Shown here: piece after piece, positions 1 through 9,255 of the stretch
Position numbering within the stretch: position 1 is the stretch's first letter
Layout: each line of letters begins with the position of its first letter
Assembly (NCBI GenBank): GCA_052169645.1
Contig: JBQNCA010000007.1
Location: forward strand, 20,336 to 84,335
Direction of reading: 5' to 3'
DNA from: JAIKWW01 sp052169645
Lineage (GTDB): Bacteria > Bacillota > Clostridia > Peptostreptococcales > Anaerovoracaceae
DNA: 64,000 nucleotides
Translations under genes and position numbers: made by a program
Notes under the pieces: model-generated
Databases searched by the model: none
Seen by the model: only the letters and a program-made list of their open reading frames with translations
What the model was told of the DNA's origin: nothing

Positions 1-223
1 CTATTATGGTAATAATTGAAGAAAGAGCATCTGAAAAATTGTTTACCGCATCCAATATTATAGCAATCGAATTTGATAATAAACCTATAACCGCTTTAAA
101 TGCTGCAAGAAAAATATTTGCGACTACCCCTATAAATCCGGTTTTTATTATAATGCGATCTCTATTTTCGATTTCCGCATAAACCTTATCTATATTTTCC
201 GATTTAAGTTCATTAGCCTTCAT
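1..223 (-). CDS. Cation diffusion facilitator transporter, N-terminal part (cut by window edge)
   Basis: This is the first 74 codons of a minus-strand gene that runs off the left edge. The start ATG at 223 follows GAGG at a good distance. After a charged N-terminus the protein enters a first membrane segment (GFIGVVANIFLAAFKAVIG) and then SNSIAIILDAVNNFSDALSS. The D-x-x-N/H-x-x-x-D pattern in that helix is the metal-site region of CDF transporters (FieF/MntE type), which export Zn, Fe or Mn using the proton gradient. It follows the SGNH hydrolase gene by 23 bp and is probably the last or a late gene of the kinase-pcrA-ligA operon. The metal specificity cannot be read from this fragment. Confidence 0.8.
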   Translation of the reverse strand, partial: MKANELKSENIDKVYAEIENRDRIIIKTGFIGVVANIFLAAFKAVIGLLSNSIAIILDAVNNFSDALSSIITII

Positions 224-246
224 AGCTTCAACCTCATTACCCCTGT

Positions 247-861
247 TCAAAGCATCTTGTACAGTTCCTCAGTTATCTTTTTTCCTATAAAATTATATCC
301 TTCGACAGTAGGGTGTATTCCATCATGAAACCGGGAAAATTCCTTGTACATAGATTGTAAATCTATACAGCTTGCAGAAGCTTCACTGCAATATTCAAGC
401 ATAAGCTCATGCAGCTCCGTCAAAATATTGTTTGCAGATATATATTGCTGTTCTATGGGATTTATCCCGTAATGCATTCCTGAATCGATTTCAGGCTCAC
501 GCAGAGCACCCCAATCTTTAACGGCCTGATGCGGATAGCATAGTGCAGGTATTACCAAGACAGCTTTTACACCGTCAGCTTCCGCTGTCCGCTGCATTTC
601 TACAATATTAGCCAATATAATTCGTGCTCCCGACATCATATAAAGTGCATCATTTGTACCGCACAATATCAAAACCGCATCAGGGCTGCAATCCTTTAAA
701 ATTTTTTCAAATTTCACTCCTATTTCTCCGGATGTCGCTCCCGGCATCCCCCTATTGATTACTTCCCAACCTGTAAACATTTCCACAATCGCCGGAAAGC
801 TTTTTGATTTTTCAAACGGATATCCTGCAACTATGCTGTCACCTATACATAATAATTTCAT
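247..861 (-). CDS. SGNH/GDSL-family hydrolase
   Basis: A 204-residue cytoplasmic hydrolase with no signal peptide. The family blocks are in order: block I CIGDSIVAGY near residues 5-14 holds the nucleophilic serine, a glycine occurs near 40 (INRGMPGATSGE), block III GTNDA near 69 supplies the oxyanion asparagine, and DGIHPTVEGY near 180-190 supplies the catalytic Asp-His pair. Relatives include TesA-type esterases/lysophospholipases and acetyl-esterases; the actual ester substrate is unknown. The start overlaps the end of the upstream exporter gene by 4 bp (ATGA), so the two are translationally coupled. The position after a DNA-repair gene set gives no functional clue. Confidence 0.85.
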   Translation of the reverse strand: MKLLCIGDSIVAGYPFEKSKSFPAIVEMFTGWEVINRGMPGATSGEIGVKFEKILKDCSPDAVLILCGTNDALYMMSGARIILANIVEMQRTAEADGVKAVLVIPALCYPHQAVKDWGALREPEIDSGMHYGINPIEQQYISANNILTELHELMLEYCSEASASCIDLQSMYKEFSRFHDGIHPTVEGYNFIGKKITEELYKML

Positions 862-1730
862 CTTTCAATCACCGTCTCCGTTCCAACCTCGGATACTACA
901 ACAGACAGAAAAATCAAACCGAAGCCTACAATAAGCCTTGGTGTAAGCCCTTCTCCGAGAAAAATCACTCCCATCACCGCACCCGATATGGATTCAAAGG
1001 CAAGCAATAATGCACTTTCCGCCGAATCCACATACTTCTGAGCCCAATTTTGAAGAGAAAGTCCCACAAAGGTTCCAAGTACAGCTATATATGCAATGGC
1101 TGCAAGCTCCGGCAAAGTTATAACCGCAGGTAAAGTTTCTGTAAATGCAACATAAATCCAAGCAAGAACGGAAGATACTATCATTTCCACAAGAGTAACC
1201 ATCATCATATCGTCTCTTCGACATAAGGTGCTCAGTAGTGCTATTTCCACCGCATAAAAAACTCCGCTGAGCAAGGTTATGCTGTCTCCGAAAGAGATTG
1301 TAAAAGAACTTTTCAGTGAAACAAAGCCTATGCCTGTCAGGCATACCGCTCCTGCTATAAAATGATTCGGTTCAGGCTTGTTTTTTGTTATTATCCAATA
1401 AACAAACGGAGTCAATATGCAATATGTTGTCGACAAAAATGAACTTTTGCTCGCCTCTGTGAATAACAATCCGGTAGTCTGACACAAAAATCCCGAAAAT
1501 ATTGCTACCCCCACCATGACTCCATGCGTTGCACATTGCTTATCAAGATTTTTAAGACGCTTCCTGAATGTAAACGCTATCAACACCGATGCGACAGTGA
1601 ACCTGACAGCTAAGATAAATCCCGGACCGTGAACTCCGGCTACGGTTTTTACCAAAACAAAGGATCCGCCCCAAATAACCGCACAAAAAATTATAGCCGA
1701 CTTTGCCGCCAGCTTTATTCGTTTTTCCAT
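858..1730 (-). CDS. EamA-family (DMT superfamily) transporter
   Basis: A 290-residue membrane protein with about ten predicted hydrophobic helices in two similar halves, the classic two-EamA-domain layout of drug/metabolite exporters. The first helix motif (AVIWGGSFVLVKTVAG) and the G-E-x-L-rich final helices (FLGEGLTPRLIVGF) are typical. The substrate cannot be predicted; relatives export amino acids, nucleotides or drugs. The gene overlaps the 3' end of ligA by 16 bp, with GGAG inside ligA as its ribosome site, and overlaps the following SGNH gene by 4 bp, so it sits inside one transcription unit. Confidence 0.85.
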   Translation of the reverse strand: MEKRIKLAAKSAIIFCAVIWGGSFVLVKTVAGVHGPGFILAVRFTVASVLIAFTFRKRLKNLDKQCATHGVMVGVAIFSGFLCQTTGLLFTEASKSSFLSTTYCILTPFVYWIITKNKPEPNHFIAGAVCLTGIGFVSLKSSFTISFGDSITLLSGVFYAVEIALLSTLCRRDDMMMVTLVEMIVSSVLAWIYVAFTETLPAVITLPELAAIAYIAVLGTFVGLSLQNWAQKYVDSAESALLLAFESISGAVMGVIFLGEGLTPRLIVGFGLIFLSVVVSEVGTETVIER

Positions 1731-3745
1731 TTGCTGTAAATCTCCATAAGCTCATTTTCCGACATTATTTTTATGCCGAGCTGCTCAGCCTTTGTAAGCT
1801 TACTTCCTGCATTTTCGCCGGCAAGAAGAATATCTGTTTTCTTAGAAACGCTGCCGCTCACTTTAGCGCCCATGCTCTCTATCAGCTCCGTAGCCGCTTT
1901 TCTGTCCATAGTGGGAAGTGTGCCTGTTATGACAAAGGTTTTTCCCGAAAAAACACCCTCTTCTGAATTATCATCCTTTTCCGTTTCACTTCCTAAATTT
2001 ACACCCCGTTTGCGCAGCTTTTCAATAAGCTCTATATTTTGTGAATTCGAAAAAAATGCCGCTACGGCATTTGCCGTTACTGCCCCAACATCCCGTATTT
2101 CCGTCAATTGCGATTCGGTTGCAGATGCCAGCGCATCTATACTGCCGAACTTTTTCATTATTGAACGGGCTGCCGCTCTGCCGACATTCGGAATTCCGAA
2201 GCCTGTAAGCAGTTTAGCCGCATCGTTCGACTTGGATTTCTCAATTGCATTCAACAGCTTATCGGTATTTTTTTCCTTACCGATCGTTCCAATCTCTATC
2301 AACTTGTCTCTTCTGTCTGAAAGAGCGTATATATCCGATATATCCTTCAAAAATCCCTGCTTTATCAACTCTGCAACATATACTTCCCCAAAGCCCTTTA
2401 TATCCATAGCCGATTTTCCGACAAAATTTATCAGTTTACCTTCCAATTGAGCCGGACATGAACTGCCCGTACATCTCATATCAGCGGTATCTTCCTCTCG
2501 TATTACGGGAGAGCCGCACACAGGGCATATATCGGGTATAATAAAGCGATGTGTATTTGCAGGACGTTTTTCTTTTACAACAGACTTAATCTTAGGAATT
2601 ATTTCTCCTGATTTATATACAATAACAGTATCACCTATACCTGCGTCCAATTCATCTATATAATCCTGATTATGCAGAGTAGCTCTGGAAACTGCAGTCC
2701 CGCAAAGTCTCACAGTATCAAATATCGCAGTCGGAGTTACTCTGCCTGTTCTTCCGACTGAAAGCTCAATGCTGCGCAATACAGTTTCTTTTTCCTCAGG
2801 AGGATATTTATATGCTATCATGTAACCGCTGTTTTTTGACGTATCCGGGCACTTCTTCCTATCTTCCAGATTATTTATTTTTATGACTGCACCGTCTATA
2901 TCATATTTTAATTCTCCACGCATATCGGCTATCTTATCTATAGCAGCTAACACCTGCTCCGCATCGCTACAGAGATAATATTTTTCAATGATATTAACAC
3001 CACGACTTTTCAGATAATCATATACCTCGATGTGAGTATCAAAGCTGACACCTCTCACATCCTGTAAATTAAATACAAACATTGAAAGATTTCTTTCCTT
3101 TGTAATTGCAGTATCCAATTGTCTGAGTGTGCCGGCGGCACAGTTGCGGGGATTTGCGAACTTCTTTTTTCTCAATAGCTCCTGTTTCTCATTTACGGCG
3201 TCAAACGCCGCATTTTCCATGTAGACCTCCCCCCTGAGTTCCAGATATTCGGGAGCATTAGGAATTTTATCAAGCACATCCGATATTACAAGGGCATTTG
3301 CAGTCACATCTTCTCCGAATTCACGCCCGTCACCTCTTGTAACCGCAGTAGTAAGTCTGCCTTCTTCATAGCGCAGTGAAAGCGACAGTCCGTCTATCTT
3401 TGTTTCTACCACAAACTCCGTATTTTCACCGAGCTTCCGTTTCATTTCATTTACAAAGTTTACTACATCCGCTTTTTCAAATACATCCTGTATGGAAAGC
3501 ATCGGAACCCTGTGACGGACGATAACGCCTGACGCACGCTTAACCGAGCCTCCTACTTTTGCAGTAGGTGAATCTTCACTTGCAAGCTCCGCATGCTCCG
3601 CCTCAAGCCCTCTCAATTCTAAAGAGAGTTCATCATATTCCCTGTCCGTAATCTCCGGAGCATCCTTATCAAAATATAATTCATTGTGGTGGCGCAGCAG
3701 ATTTTCCAGTTCCCTCATACGCTGCTCCGTTTCATAAATAGTCAT
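1715..3745 (-). CDS. ligA: NAD-dependent DNA ligase
   Basis: A 676-residue enzyme that seals nicks in replication and repair using NAD. An N-terminal Ia domain is followed by the adenylation domain with active-site lysine 116 in ETKIDG and the RGDGREFGEDVT motif. Then come an OB fold, a four-cysteine zinc finger around 405-435 (CPVCG ... CTGSSCPAQ), a helix-hairpin-helix region (GFGIPNVGRAAARSI) and a C-terminal BRCT domain from about residue 598. Length and order match the family. AAGGTGG precedes the ATG, which follows the pcrA stop directly. The pcrA-ligA pairing is common in Firmicutes. Confidence 0.97.
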   Translation of the reverse strand: MTIYETEQRMRELENLLRHHNELYFDKDAPEITDREYDELSLELRGLEAEHAELASEDSPTAKVGGSVKRASGVIVRHRVPMLSIQDVFEKADVVNFVNEMKRKLGENTEFVVETKIDGLSLSLRYEEGRLTTAVTRGDGREFGEDVTANALVISDVLDKIPNAPEYLELRGEVYMENAAFDAVNEKQELLRKKKFANPRNCAAGTLRQLDTAITKERNLSMFVFNLQDVRGVSFDTHIEVYDYLKSRGVNIIEKYYLCSDAEQVLAAIDKIADMRGELKYDIDGAVIKINNLEDRKKCPDTSKNSGYMIAYKYPPEEKETVLRSIELSVGRTGRVTPTAIFDTVRLCGTAVSRATLHNQDYIDELDAGIGDTVIVYKSGEIIPKIKSVVKEKRPANTHRFIIPDICPVCGSPVIREEDTADMRCTGSSCPAQLEGKLINFVGKSAMDIKGFGEVYVAELIKQGFLKDISDIYALSDRRDKLIEIGTIGKEKNTDKLLNAIEKSKSNDAAKLLTGFGIPNVGRAAARSIMKKFGSIDALASATESQLTEIRDVGAVTANAVAAFFSNSQNIELIEKLRKRGVNLGSETEKDDNSEEGVFSGKTFVITGTLPTMDRKAATELIESMGAKVSGSVSKKTDILLAGENAGSKLTKAEQLGIKIMSENELMEIYSKWKNE

Positions 3746-3746
3746 A

Positions 3747-5990
3747 TCATTCCACCTTTATTAAAGGAGCTACGCCCAGTGCCAGTTTCTTCTGACCCGC
3801 CGAATCAAATATTATAGTAGCGACACCTTTGCTCGTGGAAATAACCAATCCCTCTCCGAATTTGCCGTGACTCACCCTGTCGCCCACAGCTATATTTGAA
3901 ACTGACATTCCTGCAGCTGTTGCCGCCTTTGTCTTTTGTGTTCGTTCTTTTATGGTTCTGAACTGATTGAACGGCGTGTTTGAGGAGCTGTATCGAGCTT
4001 CCGTGCTTCGCATTGCAAAGCTTGAACCTTCCGAACCTTCATATTCCTGATAACTCTTATTGCCGAGCTTATCCGAATTTTCATCGAATAAAGCTTCATT
4101 TATTTCCTTCAAAAATTGAGACTCTCTTGTATATTCGGTCTTTCCGTACAGCATGCGGGTCTGAGCGCTCGTCATAAACAGCTTTTCTTTGGCTCTTGTG
4201 ATTCCCACATAGCACAGCCTGCGCTCCTCCTCAAGTCCCTCGGAGGACTCCATAGAACGCCATCCGGGAAACAATCCGTCCTCAAGACCCGGCATAAAGA
4301 CTACGGGAAACTCCAAACCCTTAGCACTGTGAAGGGTCATAAGGACAACCGAATCATCATCGGGATCATGAGAATCCACATCCGTCACCAGTGCAATCTG
4401 CTCCAAAAATTCCGCCAGACTCAATTCTTCATTAAGCTTTTCCGCATCAATTATAGCAGATTTAAATTCAAGAAGATTTTCAAGCCTTCCTTCAGCCTCA
4501 ACAGTACCGGCAGCCTCAAGCGCATCTGCATATCCGCTGTCAGATAAAATCCTGTCATATATATCACTGACCTTCATATCATACATATGAACATGACATT
4601 CTATCAGAAGCCTTATCAATACGGCAATTCCCCTTGACGCCTTTGCCCCTAAGCCCGCTGCTATTTCATCATCGGCAAGCACCTCATATAAGCTTGTATT
4701 TCTCTGAACCGCCAGCATCGTCAGCTTATCAAGAGTCTTTTGACCTATACCCCGCTTAGGCTCATTGATAATTCGTGTCAGAGCAAGATCATCCATAGGA
4801 TTCAGCACAAGGCGCATATAGGAAATCATATCCTTGACTTCCTTACGATCGTAAAACTTCATCCCGCCCAACACCCGATAAGGTATTCCCTCATATCTGA
4901 ATGCATCCTCAAAGCTTCTGGACTGGGCATTGGTTCTGTAAAGCACCGCAAAATGCTTATAATTTTTACCGTTCTTTAAATATCTTATTTTATCTGCAAT
5001 AAATCTCGCCTCATCACGCTCATTTTCCAATCTCCTGTAAGTAAGCAACGCTCCATCGCCGCTCTGCGTAAACAGCTTTTTTTCTTTGCGCTCCGAATTA
5101 TTGCTGATGACAGAATACGCCGCTTTGAGAATATTTCCCGTGGAACGATAATTCTGTTCCAGCTTGATTACTTCGGTATTGGAAAAATCATTTTCAAAGT
5201 TCAGAATATTTGATATATCGGCTCCTCGCCATTGATATATGCACTGGTCGTCATCTCCGACCACACAAATATTTTTGTATTTGCCGGCAAGCAGCTTTAT
5301 AAGCTTATACTGCAAATAATTGGTATCCTGATATTCATCCACCATGATATATTTAAAACGATCCTGATATTGTTCGAGAATTTCCTTGTTTTCTTCAAAC
5401 AACTGAACTGTTTTCCATATCAAGTCGTCAAAATCCATAGCATTGTTCTTCCTGAGAGCGGCTTCATATTCTCTGTACAGTTTGGCATAAATCTGTTTCC
5501 TGTAGCCTTCGGCTTCTCTCGCAAAACGAGAACTGTCCATAGCCTTTTCCTTTGCGGAGCTTATCACGGAAAGCACTGCATTGGGTTTGAAATCTTTATC
5601 GTTTATATCTAAAGCATTCAGGCATTTTTTTATAACTGCCTTTTGATCCGATGTGTCGCATATAGTAAAATCCTTAGTATATCCGATAAATTCGGCATAC
5701 CTTCTCAATATGCGCAAACAAGCTGAATGAAAGGTCAATATCCACATGTTCAGCCCTGAACCGATTAAAGCTTCAACCCTTTCTCTCATTTCCCGAGCGG
5801 CTTTATTTGTAAATGTAACGGCAAGAATTTCATAAGGACTGATGCCCTCTCCTTCAATCATATAAGCTATCCGTGTTGTCATAGTAGCAGTCTTGCCGCT
5901 TCCCGCTCCTGCAAGTATAAGCAGCGAACCCTCTACATGAATCGCTGCTTTTCTCTGAACTTCATTTAATTTTTCTAAATAATTCATCAT
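3747..5990 (-). CDS. pcrA: ATP-dependent DNA helicase PcrA/UvrD
   Basis: A superfamily 1A 3'-5' helicase of 747 residues, used in repair and in clearing replication or recombination intermediates. Visible motifs are Walker A LAGAGSGKT at 26-34, motif Ia TFTNKAA, motif II VDEYQDTN near 217, motif III DDDQCIYQWRGAD, motif IV EQNYRS, motif V TLHSAKGLEFPVVF and motif VI CYVGITRAKE. The C-terminal 60 residues (VGDRVSHGKFGEGLV) form the Tudor-like RNA-polymerase-binding tail typical of PcrA. Translation starts at one of two adjacent ATGs after AGGA. It lies between the nucleoside-kinase-like gene (23-bp gap) and ligA. Confidence 0.96.
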   Translation of the reverse strand: MMNYLEKLNEVQRKAAIHVEGSLLILAGAGSGKTATMTTRIAYMIEGEGISPYEILAVTFTNKAAREMRERVEALIGSGLNMWILTFHSACLRILRRYAEFIGYTKDFTICDTSDQKAVIKKCLNALDINDKDFKPNAVLSVISSAKEKAMDSSRFAREAEGYRKQIYAKLYREYEAALRKNNAMDFDDLIWKTVQLFEENKEILEQYQDRFKYIMVDEYQDTNYLQYKLIKLLAGKYKNICVVGDDDQCIYQWRGADISNILNFENDFSNTEVIKLEQNYRSTGNILKAAYSVISNNSERKEKKLFTQSGDGALLTYRRLENERDEARFIADKIRYLKNGKNYKHFAVLYRTNAQSRSFEDAFRYEGIPYRVLGGMKFYDRKEVKDMISYMRLVLNPMDDLALTRIINEPKRGIGQKTLDKLTMLAVQRNTSLYEVLADDEIAAGLGAKASRGIAVLIRLLIECHVHMYDMKVSDIYDRILSDSGYADALEAAGTVEAEGRLENLLEFKSAIIDAEKLNEELSLAEFLEQIALVTDVDSHDPDDDSVVLMTLHSAKGLEFPVVFMPGLEDGLFPGWRSMESSEGLEEERRLCYVGITRAKEKLFMTSAQTRMLYGKTEYTRESQFLKEINEALFDENSDKLGNKSYQEYEGSEGSSFAMRSTEARYSSSNTPFNQFRTIKERTQKTKAATAAGMSVSNIAVGDRVSHGKFGEGLVISTSKGVATIIFDSAGQKKLALGVAPLIKVE

Positions 5991-6013
5991 TATAATGTCC
6001 TGATAATCATATT

Positions 6014-7702
6014 TTATTTAACCCAAATTCCTCCACCCAAAAATTCACGGATAATTGAGTTATTGCTTATAGAATCGGTGTCCGTGATCGGTCTTACGCA
6101 ACGCAGTATCCTCAACAGGCGTTCAGCTTCTATATACTCTGCTTCATTACGCTTGATTTCATGCAGCCCGTGCTCCACTAAAGGCTTAATTACCGACAGC
6201 TCATATATGAATGCAGAATTGAACAGAGCATCCGCCCTATCTATATAAGGAAATATATTCTTTATTTCCCCGTCTCTTACACTCAGCCATTCGTCCAAAG
6301 TCTGCCTTGCCGTCTTACCTCTTGAGCGAATATCTCTGGCAATGCGTCTCAGCAGTCTGATATCCGTCACGGGAATCCTATTGTACTTATCAATATTCAA
6401 GGCTGTCAACGGACTTATGTATATCCTGAACTTATAATGTTCATCTATGCCCTTTGTAAGCTCATCATTAAGAGCATGTATGCCCTCTATGACAATCGGT
6501 TGATTCTCCTCGGCACGAGTTATACGCATACCGTATCTTTTACTTCCGGTAATAAAATCAAATACCGGCATATCTACAACTTTCCCTCCAAGCAAATCAT
6601 TCATATGATGATTGAAAAGGTCTACATCGACAGCGGACAGGGATTCAAAATCGAATTTGCCGTTTTCATCCTTGGGAACCTGATTTCTTTCGAGAAAATA
6701 ATCGTCGGTTCCCATATAAAGAGGTTTTTTACCGTTGGCTCTCAGCTGTATGCAAAGCCTCTGTGCAAAGGTCGTTTTACCTGATGAAGACGGTCCTGCA
6801 ATAAGTATTATACGCCTGTCCTTTTTTATTATCTCTTCCGCCAAATCTGCAATCTTCTTCTCCTGAAAGGCTTCCGTCACCAACATTATATCGTGATAAG
6901 CACCTTCTATTATTTTATTGTTCAAATCGCTTATATATTTTACACCTATATGCTTTCTCCATTTAGAAATTTCTCTGAAAGCTTCAAACAATTTGACATC
7001 ATCCCTGTACTCCGGAAGTCCTGCAGGTTTTTCAAATTGAGGAACACGAAGTATAATGCCCTCCTCATAAGGAACTATTTCAAAAAAACTTATCAATCCG
7101 GTGCATGGAAGCAGCGGATCGTAAAAAAGTGCGGAAAAACCTTCGCAGCTATAATAAAATATTTCCTGTACCTCGCATTTTTTTACAAAATCTATCAACT
7201 CCGAATTTATGCATGAAGGAGGATCGTCGGAAAGTATTTCATCCCTGCGAATTATTCTCCGATTAAGCATATAATTTGAATTGATTATATTTCTCATCTC
7301 TTTTTCTATCATATATACGACATATTTGGAGCTGTTTGAAACATCTTTAAGCTGAGTATATATTCCACCGTTAAGAGGATATCGCAGCACGGATGAAGCT
7401 GTAGGTAAAATACGATTTACTGCCATAAGATATATAAAAAACACGGTACGCTGATATGAAAGTCTGGCAAGCCTTTCTCTGAGAGTCATAAACTTTACCG
7501 TACACGGCTTGCCTATACGATATAGCAAATCTCTGCCTTCATCATTTACCAATGCAAAAATCGCTTCTAAACCATCATTGCTTTTATAATATTTTTTTGC
7601 AAGCTCATACAGTGAAATTCCGTTATGCTCCTGAACTCTGATCACTCCGTCTTCATTTTCTATATCTATCATAACCATGGAGTCCACATCTCTGACATTC
7701 AT
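6014..7702 (-). CDS. TGS/ThrRS-like N-terminus fused to uridine-kinase-type P-loop kinase
   Basis: A 562-residue protein of the clostridial 'nucleoside kinase' family. Residues 1-75 resemble a TGS domain. Residues 80-300 resemble the second additional (editing-like) domain of threonyl-tRNA synthetase, but the usual HxxxH zinc motif is replaced by YLMAVNRILP. Residues 300-500 are a phosphoribulokinase/uridine kinase domain with Walker A GPSSSGKTT at 303-311, the GTDDYFLER block, and IVIEGIHALN as Walker B-like strand. The likely reaction is ATP-dependent phosphorylation of uridine/cytidine, but the substrate of this fusion family is unproven. GAGG precedes the ATG. It is the first gene of the operon leading into pcrA-ligA. 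Confidence 0.8.
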   Translation of the reverse strand: MNVRDVDSMVMIDIENEDGVIRVQEHNGISLYELAKKYYKSNDGLEAIFALVNDEGRDLLYRIGKPCTVKFMTLRERLARLSYQRTVFFIYLMAVNRILPTASSVLRYPLNGGIYTQLKDVSNSSKYVVYMIEKEMRNIINSNYMLNRRIIRRDEILSDDPPSCINSELIDFVKKCEVQEIFYYSCEGFSALFYDPLLPCTGLISFFEIVPYEEGIILRVPQFEKPAGLPEYRDDVKLFEAFREISKWRKHIGVKYISDLNNKIIEGAYHDIMLVTEAFQEKKIADLAEEIIKKDRRIILIAGPSSSGKTTFAQRLCIQLRANGKKPLYMGTDDYFLERNQVPKDENGKFDFESLSAVDVDLFNHHMNDLLGGKVVDMPVFDFITGSKRYGMRITRAEENQPIVIEGIHALNDELTKGIDEHYKFRIYISPLTALNIDKYNRIPVTDIRLLRRIARDIRSRGKTARQTLDEWLSVRDGEIKNIFPYIDRADALFNSAFIYELSVIKPLVEHGLHEIKRNEAEYIEAERLLRILRCVRPITDTDSISNNSIIREFLGGGIWVK

Positions 7703-8009
7703 AAATCTACCTCTTTCATTAAGAACTTACAATATTGTAAAAACCGGCAAACAGCCGTTGTAATCTTTATGGTTCAACTGAAATTCATATCGTTCATTAA
7801 ATTGATATATCTCATCCGATATTCGATTTAAAAACTGAAGCTAAGTTCTAAATATTATAACATAATATAGAAACTCACTGTATAAAAATGAAGTTTCCTT
7901 TATTATTGTTTTATGCAACAAAACCGACCCTTAAGAAACTTCCGGGTCGGCTTCTACTGACTGATAAAAATTTCAGGACTCATGATCCTTACTTATTGAT
8001 ATGAACCTT
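7703..8009. other. Intergenic leader of the kinase-pcrA-ligA operon
   Basis: No gene is visible. On the minus strand a perfect TATAAT lies at 7854-7859, but its -35 is poor. A short GC stem (CGGC/GCCG, 7745-7757) followed by GTTTTT on the minus strand could act as an attenuator. A perfect 14-bp palindrome TTACAATATTGTAA lies at 7727-7740, 24 bp before the start codon, and could be an operator. The right part holds the terminator of the PC4-like gene. Confidence 0.35.
7924..7950 (-). terminator. Rho-independent terminator of the PC4-like gene
   Basis: A 7-bp GC-rich stem (CCGACCC/GGGTCGG) is followed on the minus strand by GGTTTTGTTG, just downstream of the stop at 8010. Confidence 0.75.
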
Positions 8010-8312
8010 CTATGCTGAAAGCTCCGCTACATTTTCCTGAAAATCATATAAATTACTTCCGGACGTTTCCGATTCCGCTGATGATAAAATCTCTGACAGC
8101 TTTATAAATTCCGCATCCGTCATAGTTATACCCTTACCCATTTTTAAATGGTCGGGGCTCCACTCTCTTATATCGTATTTGGCATCCCTGCCGTTCCAGC
8201 TGACAAGGTTTAACTCCTTACTCCAGCCCTTTGCATTAGTTGAGAGAACTCCAATACTTTTTATAATTTCAAATCTGAAATCATCATCTTTTTTGCCGTT
8301 ATTGTCCGCCAT
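8010..8312 (-). CDS. YdbC/PC4-like single-strand nucleic acid-binding protein
   Basis: A 100-residue protein matching the bacterial YdbC family, related to the eukaryotic transcriptional coactivator p15/PC4. The diagnostic strand-loop-strand block is LNLVSWNGRDAKYDIREWSP followed by KMGKGITMTDAEF. YdbC-type proteins form dimers that bind single-stranded DNA; roles in transcription or repair are inferred from structure. The first 40 residues carry the FEIIKSIGVLST strand normal for the family. The C-terminal 25 residues are acidic and Ser-rich. AAAGGAAG precedes the ATG. The gene is monocistronic, with its own terminator, and is divergent from mogA. Confidence 0.85.
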   Translation of the reverse strand: MADNNGKKDDDFRFEIIKSIGVLSTNAKGWSKELNLVSWNGRDAKYDIREWSPDHLKMGKGITMTDAEFIKLSEILSSAESETSGSNLYDFQENVAELSA

Positions 8313-8496
8313 ATATACTTCCTTTCCATATAATATTAAAGTAAAAATTATACAGTAAATATTTACCTGCTTTTATTATAGGTATTTTTACATATTTTGT
8401 CAAATATTTTCTAAAATTTTGCATTTACATTTTAAATAGATCAAAACCGATATATTAATATTCAGGCTTAATATATTAATCTGCTGTAGATACAGA

Positions 8497-8525
8497 TTGT
8501 CGTAATTCACTTTAAAATATATAAT
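8497..8525 (+). promoter_or_regulatory. Sigma-A-type promoter of mogA
   Basis: TTGTCG, a 17-bp spacer and a perfect TATAAT. The predicted transcription start near 8532 gives a leader of about 145 nt. Confidence 0.6.
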
Positions 8526-8606
8526 ATATACGACTTTTAAAAATAAAGCTTCATATTTGAATAAAACAATTTATTCTGAATGCTTTTAAAGAAAGTTTAA
8601 ACAACA

Positions 8607-8652
8607 AGAGCGGCAGTTCCCGAACAGCTGTCGGATTACTGCCCGTTACTCT
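8607..8652 (+). promoter_or_regulatory. Structured leader hairpin before mogA
   Basis: AGAG-CGGCAGT pairs with ACTGCCCG-TTA-CTCT through small bulges, and an inner CCGA/TCGG stem caps it. The structure ends about 10 nt before AGGAGG, so it could affect translation initiation. It does not match a riboswitch that I can recognise. Confidence 0.5.
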
Positions 8653-8676
8653 TTATATATCAGGAGGAGAGAATAT

Positions 8677-9174
8677 ATGTATAAAGTCGGAATCATCACA
8701 TCCAGCGATAAAGGCTACGCGGGTCTGCGCAAGGATGAGGGCGGTCCTAAAATAGGACAAATTTTAAATAAATTTTCTGATAAATTTGAAGTTGCTGAAT
8801 ATATAATACTTCCTGACGATAAAGATTTACTTGCTTCAGCAATGACAGAAATGTCTGACATTGACCATATCGATTTGATTATTACCACCGGCGGTACAGG
8901 CTTTTCAAAGAGAGATGTCACTCCTGAAGCCACGCTTTCAGTTATCGAAAGACGCACTCCCGGAATTCCCGAAGCCATGCGCTCCATAAGCCTTGAAATC
9001 ACAATGCGTGCCATGCTCTCAAGAGCAGAAGCCGGGATTAGAGGTGACAGCATTATAATCAATCTTCCCGGAAGTCCTAAAGCAATAGAAGAAATATTGG
9101 AACCCATACTTCCTACTATATTCCACGGTCTTGATATCTTACAGGCAAATGATGCTGAATGTGCAAGACAGTGA
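8677..9174 (+). CDS. mogA: Molybdopterin adenylyltransferase MogA/MoaB family
   Basis: A 165-residue protein of the MoCF_biosynth fold. MogA adenylates molybdopterin using ATP before metal insertion in molybdenum or tungsten cofactor synthesis. The visible signature is IITTGGTGFSKRDVTPEAT (residues about 69-87), with the TTGGTG nucleotide loop and downstream Asp. The conserved tail is IRGDSIIINLPGSPKAIEE. The start is fixed by AGGAGG nine bases upstream. It stands alone with its own promoter, leader and terminator. A modBCA molybdate transporter in the same window supports a molybdenum role. Confidence 0.9.
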   Translation: MYKVGIITSSDKGYAGLRKDEGGPKIGQILNKFSDKFEVAEYIILPDDKDLLASAMTEMSDIDHIDLIITTGGTGFSKRDVTPEATLSVIERRTPGIPEAMRSISLEITMRAMLSRAEAGIRGDSIIINLPGSPKAIEEILEPILPTIFHGLDILQANDAECARQ

Positions 9175-9201
9175 TTAAAAAATCAGTATTGAAAAAAGAG
9201 A

Positions 9202-9236
9202 CGGTGTGTCTGAAATTTTTTCATCCCGACACACCG
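9202..9236. terminator. Bidirectional terminator between mogA and the chemoreceptor gene
   Basis: CGGTGTGTC pairs with GACACACCG (9 bp). CCTTTTTTAT follows on plus, and GTCTCTTTTTTC follows on minus. The two flanking genes converge here. Confidence 0.9.
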
Positions 9237-9255
9237 CCTTTTTTATATTTCAATT

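Larger units (their letters stand above)
8313..8676. other. Divergent intergenic region between PC4-like gene and mogA
   Basis: 364 bp, strongly AT-rich, with no coding sequence. It contains the mogA promoter at 8497-8525 and the leader hairpin at 8607-8652. The half near the PC4-like gene shows nothing I can name apart from its ribosome site. Confidence 0.6.

Noticed and set aside
8532..8676. Moco riboswitch before mogA
   Set aside because: The leader is structured but I could not match the Moco aptamer layout, so only an unnamed hairpin is reported.
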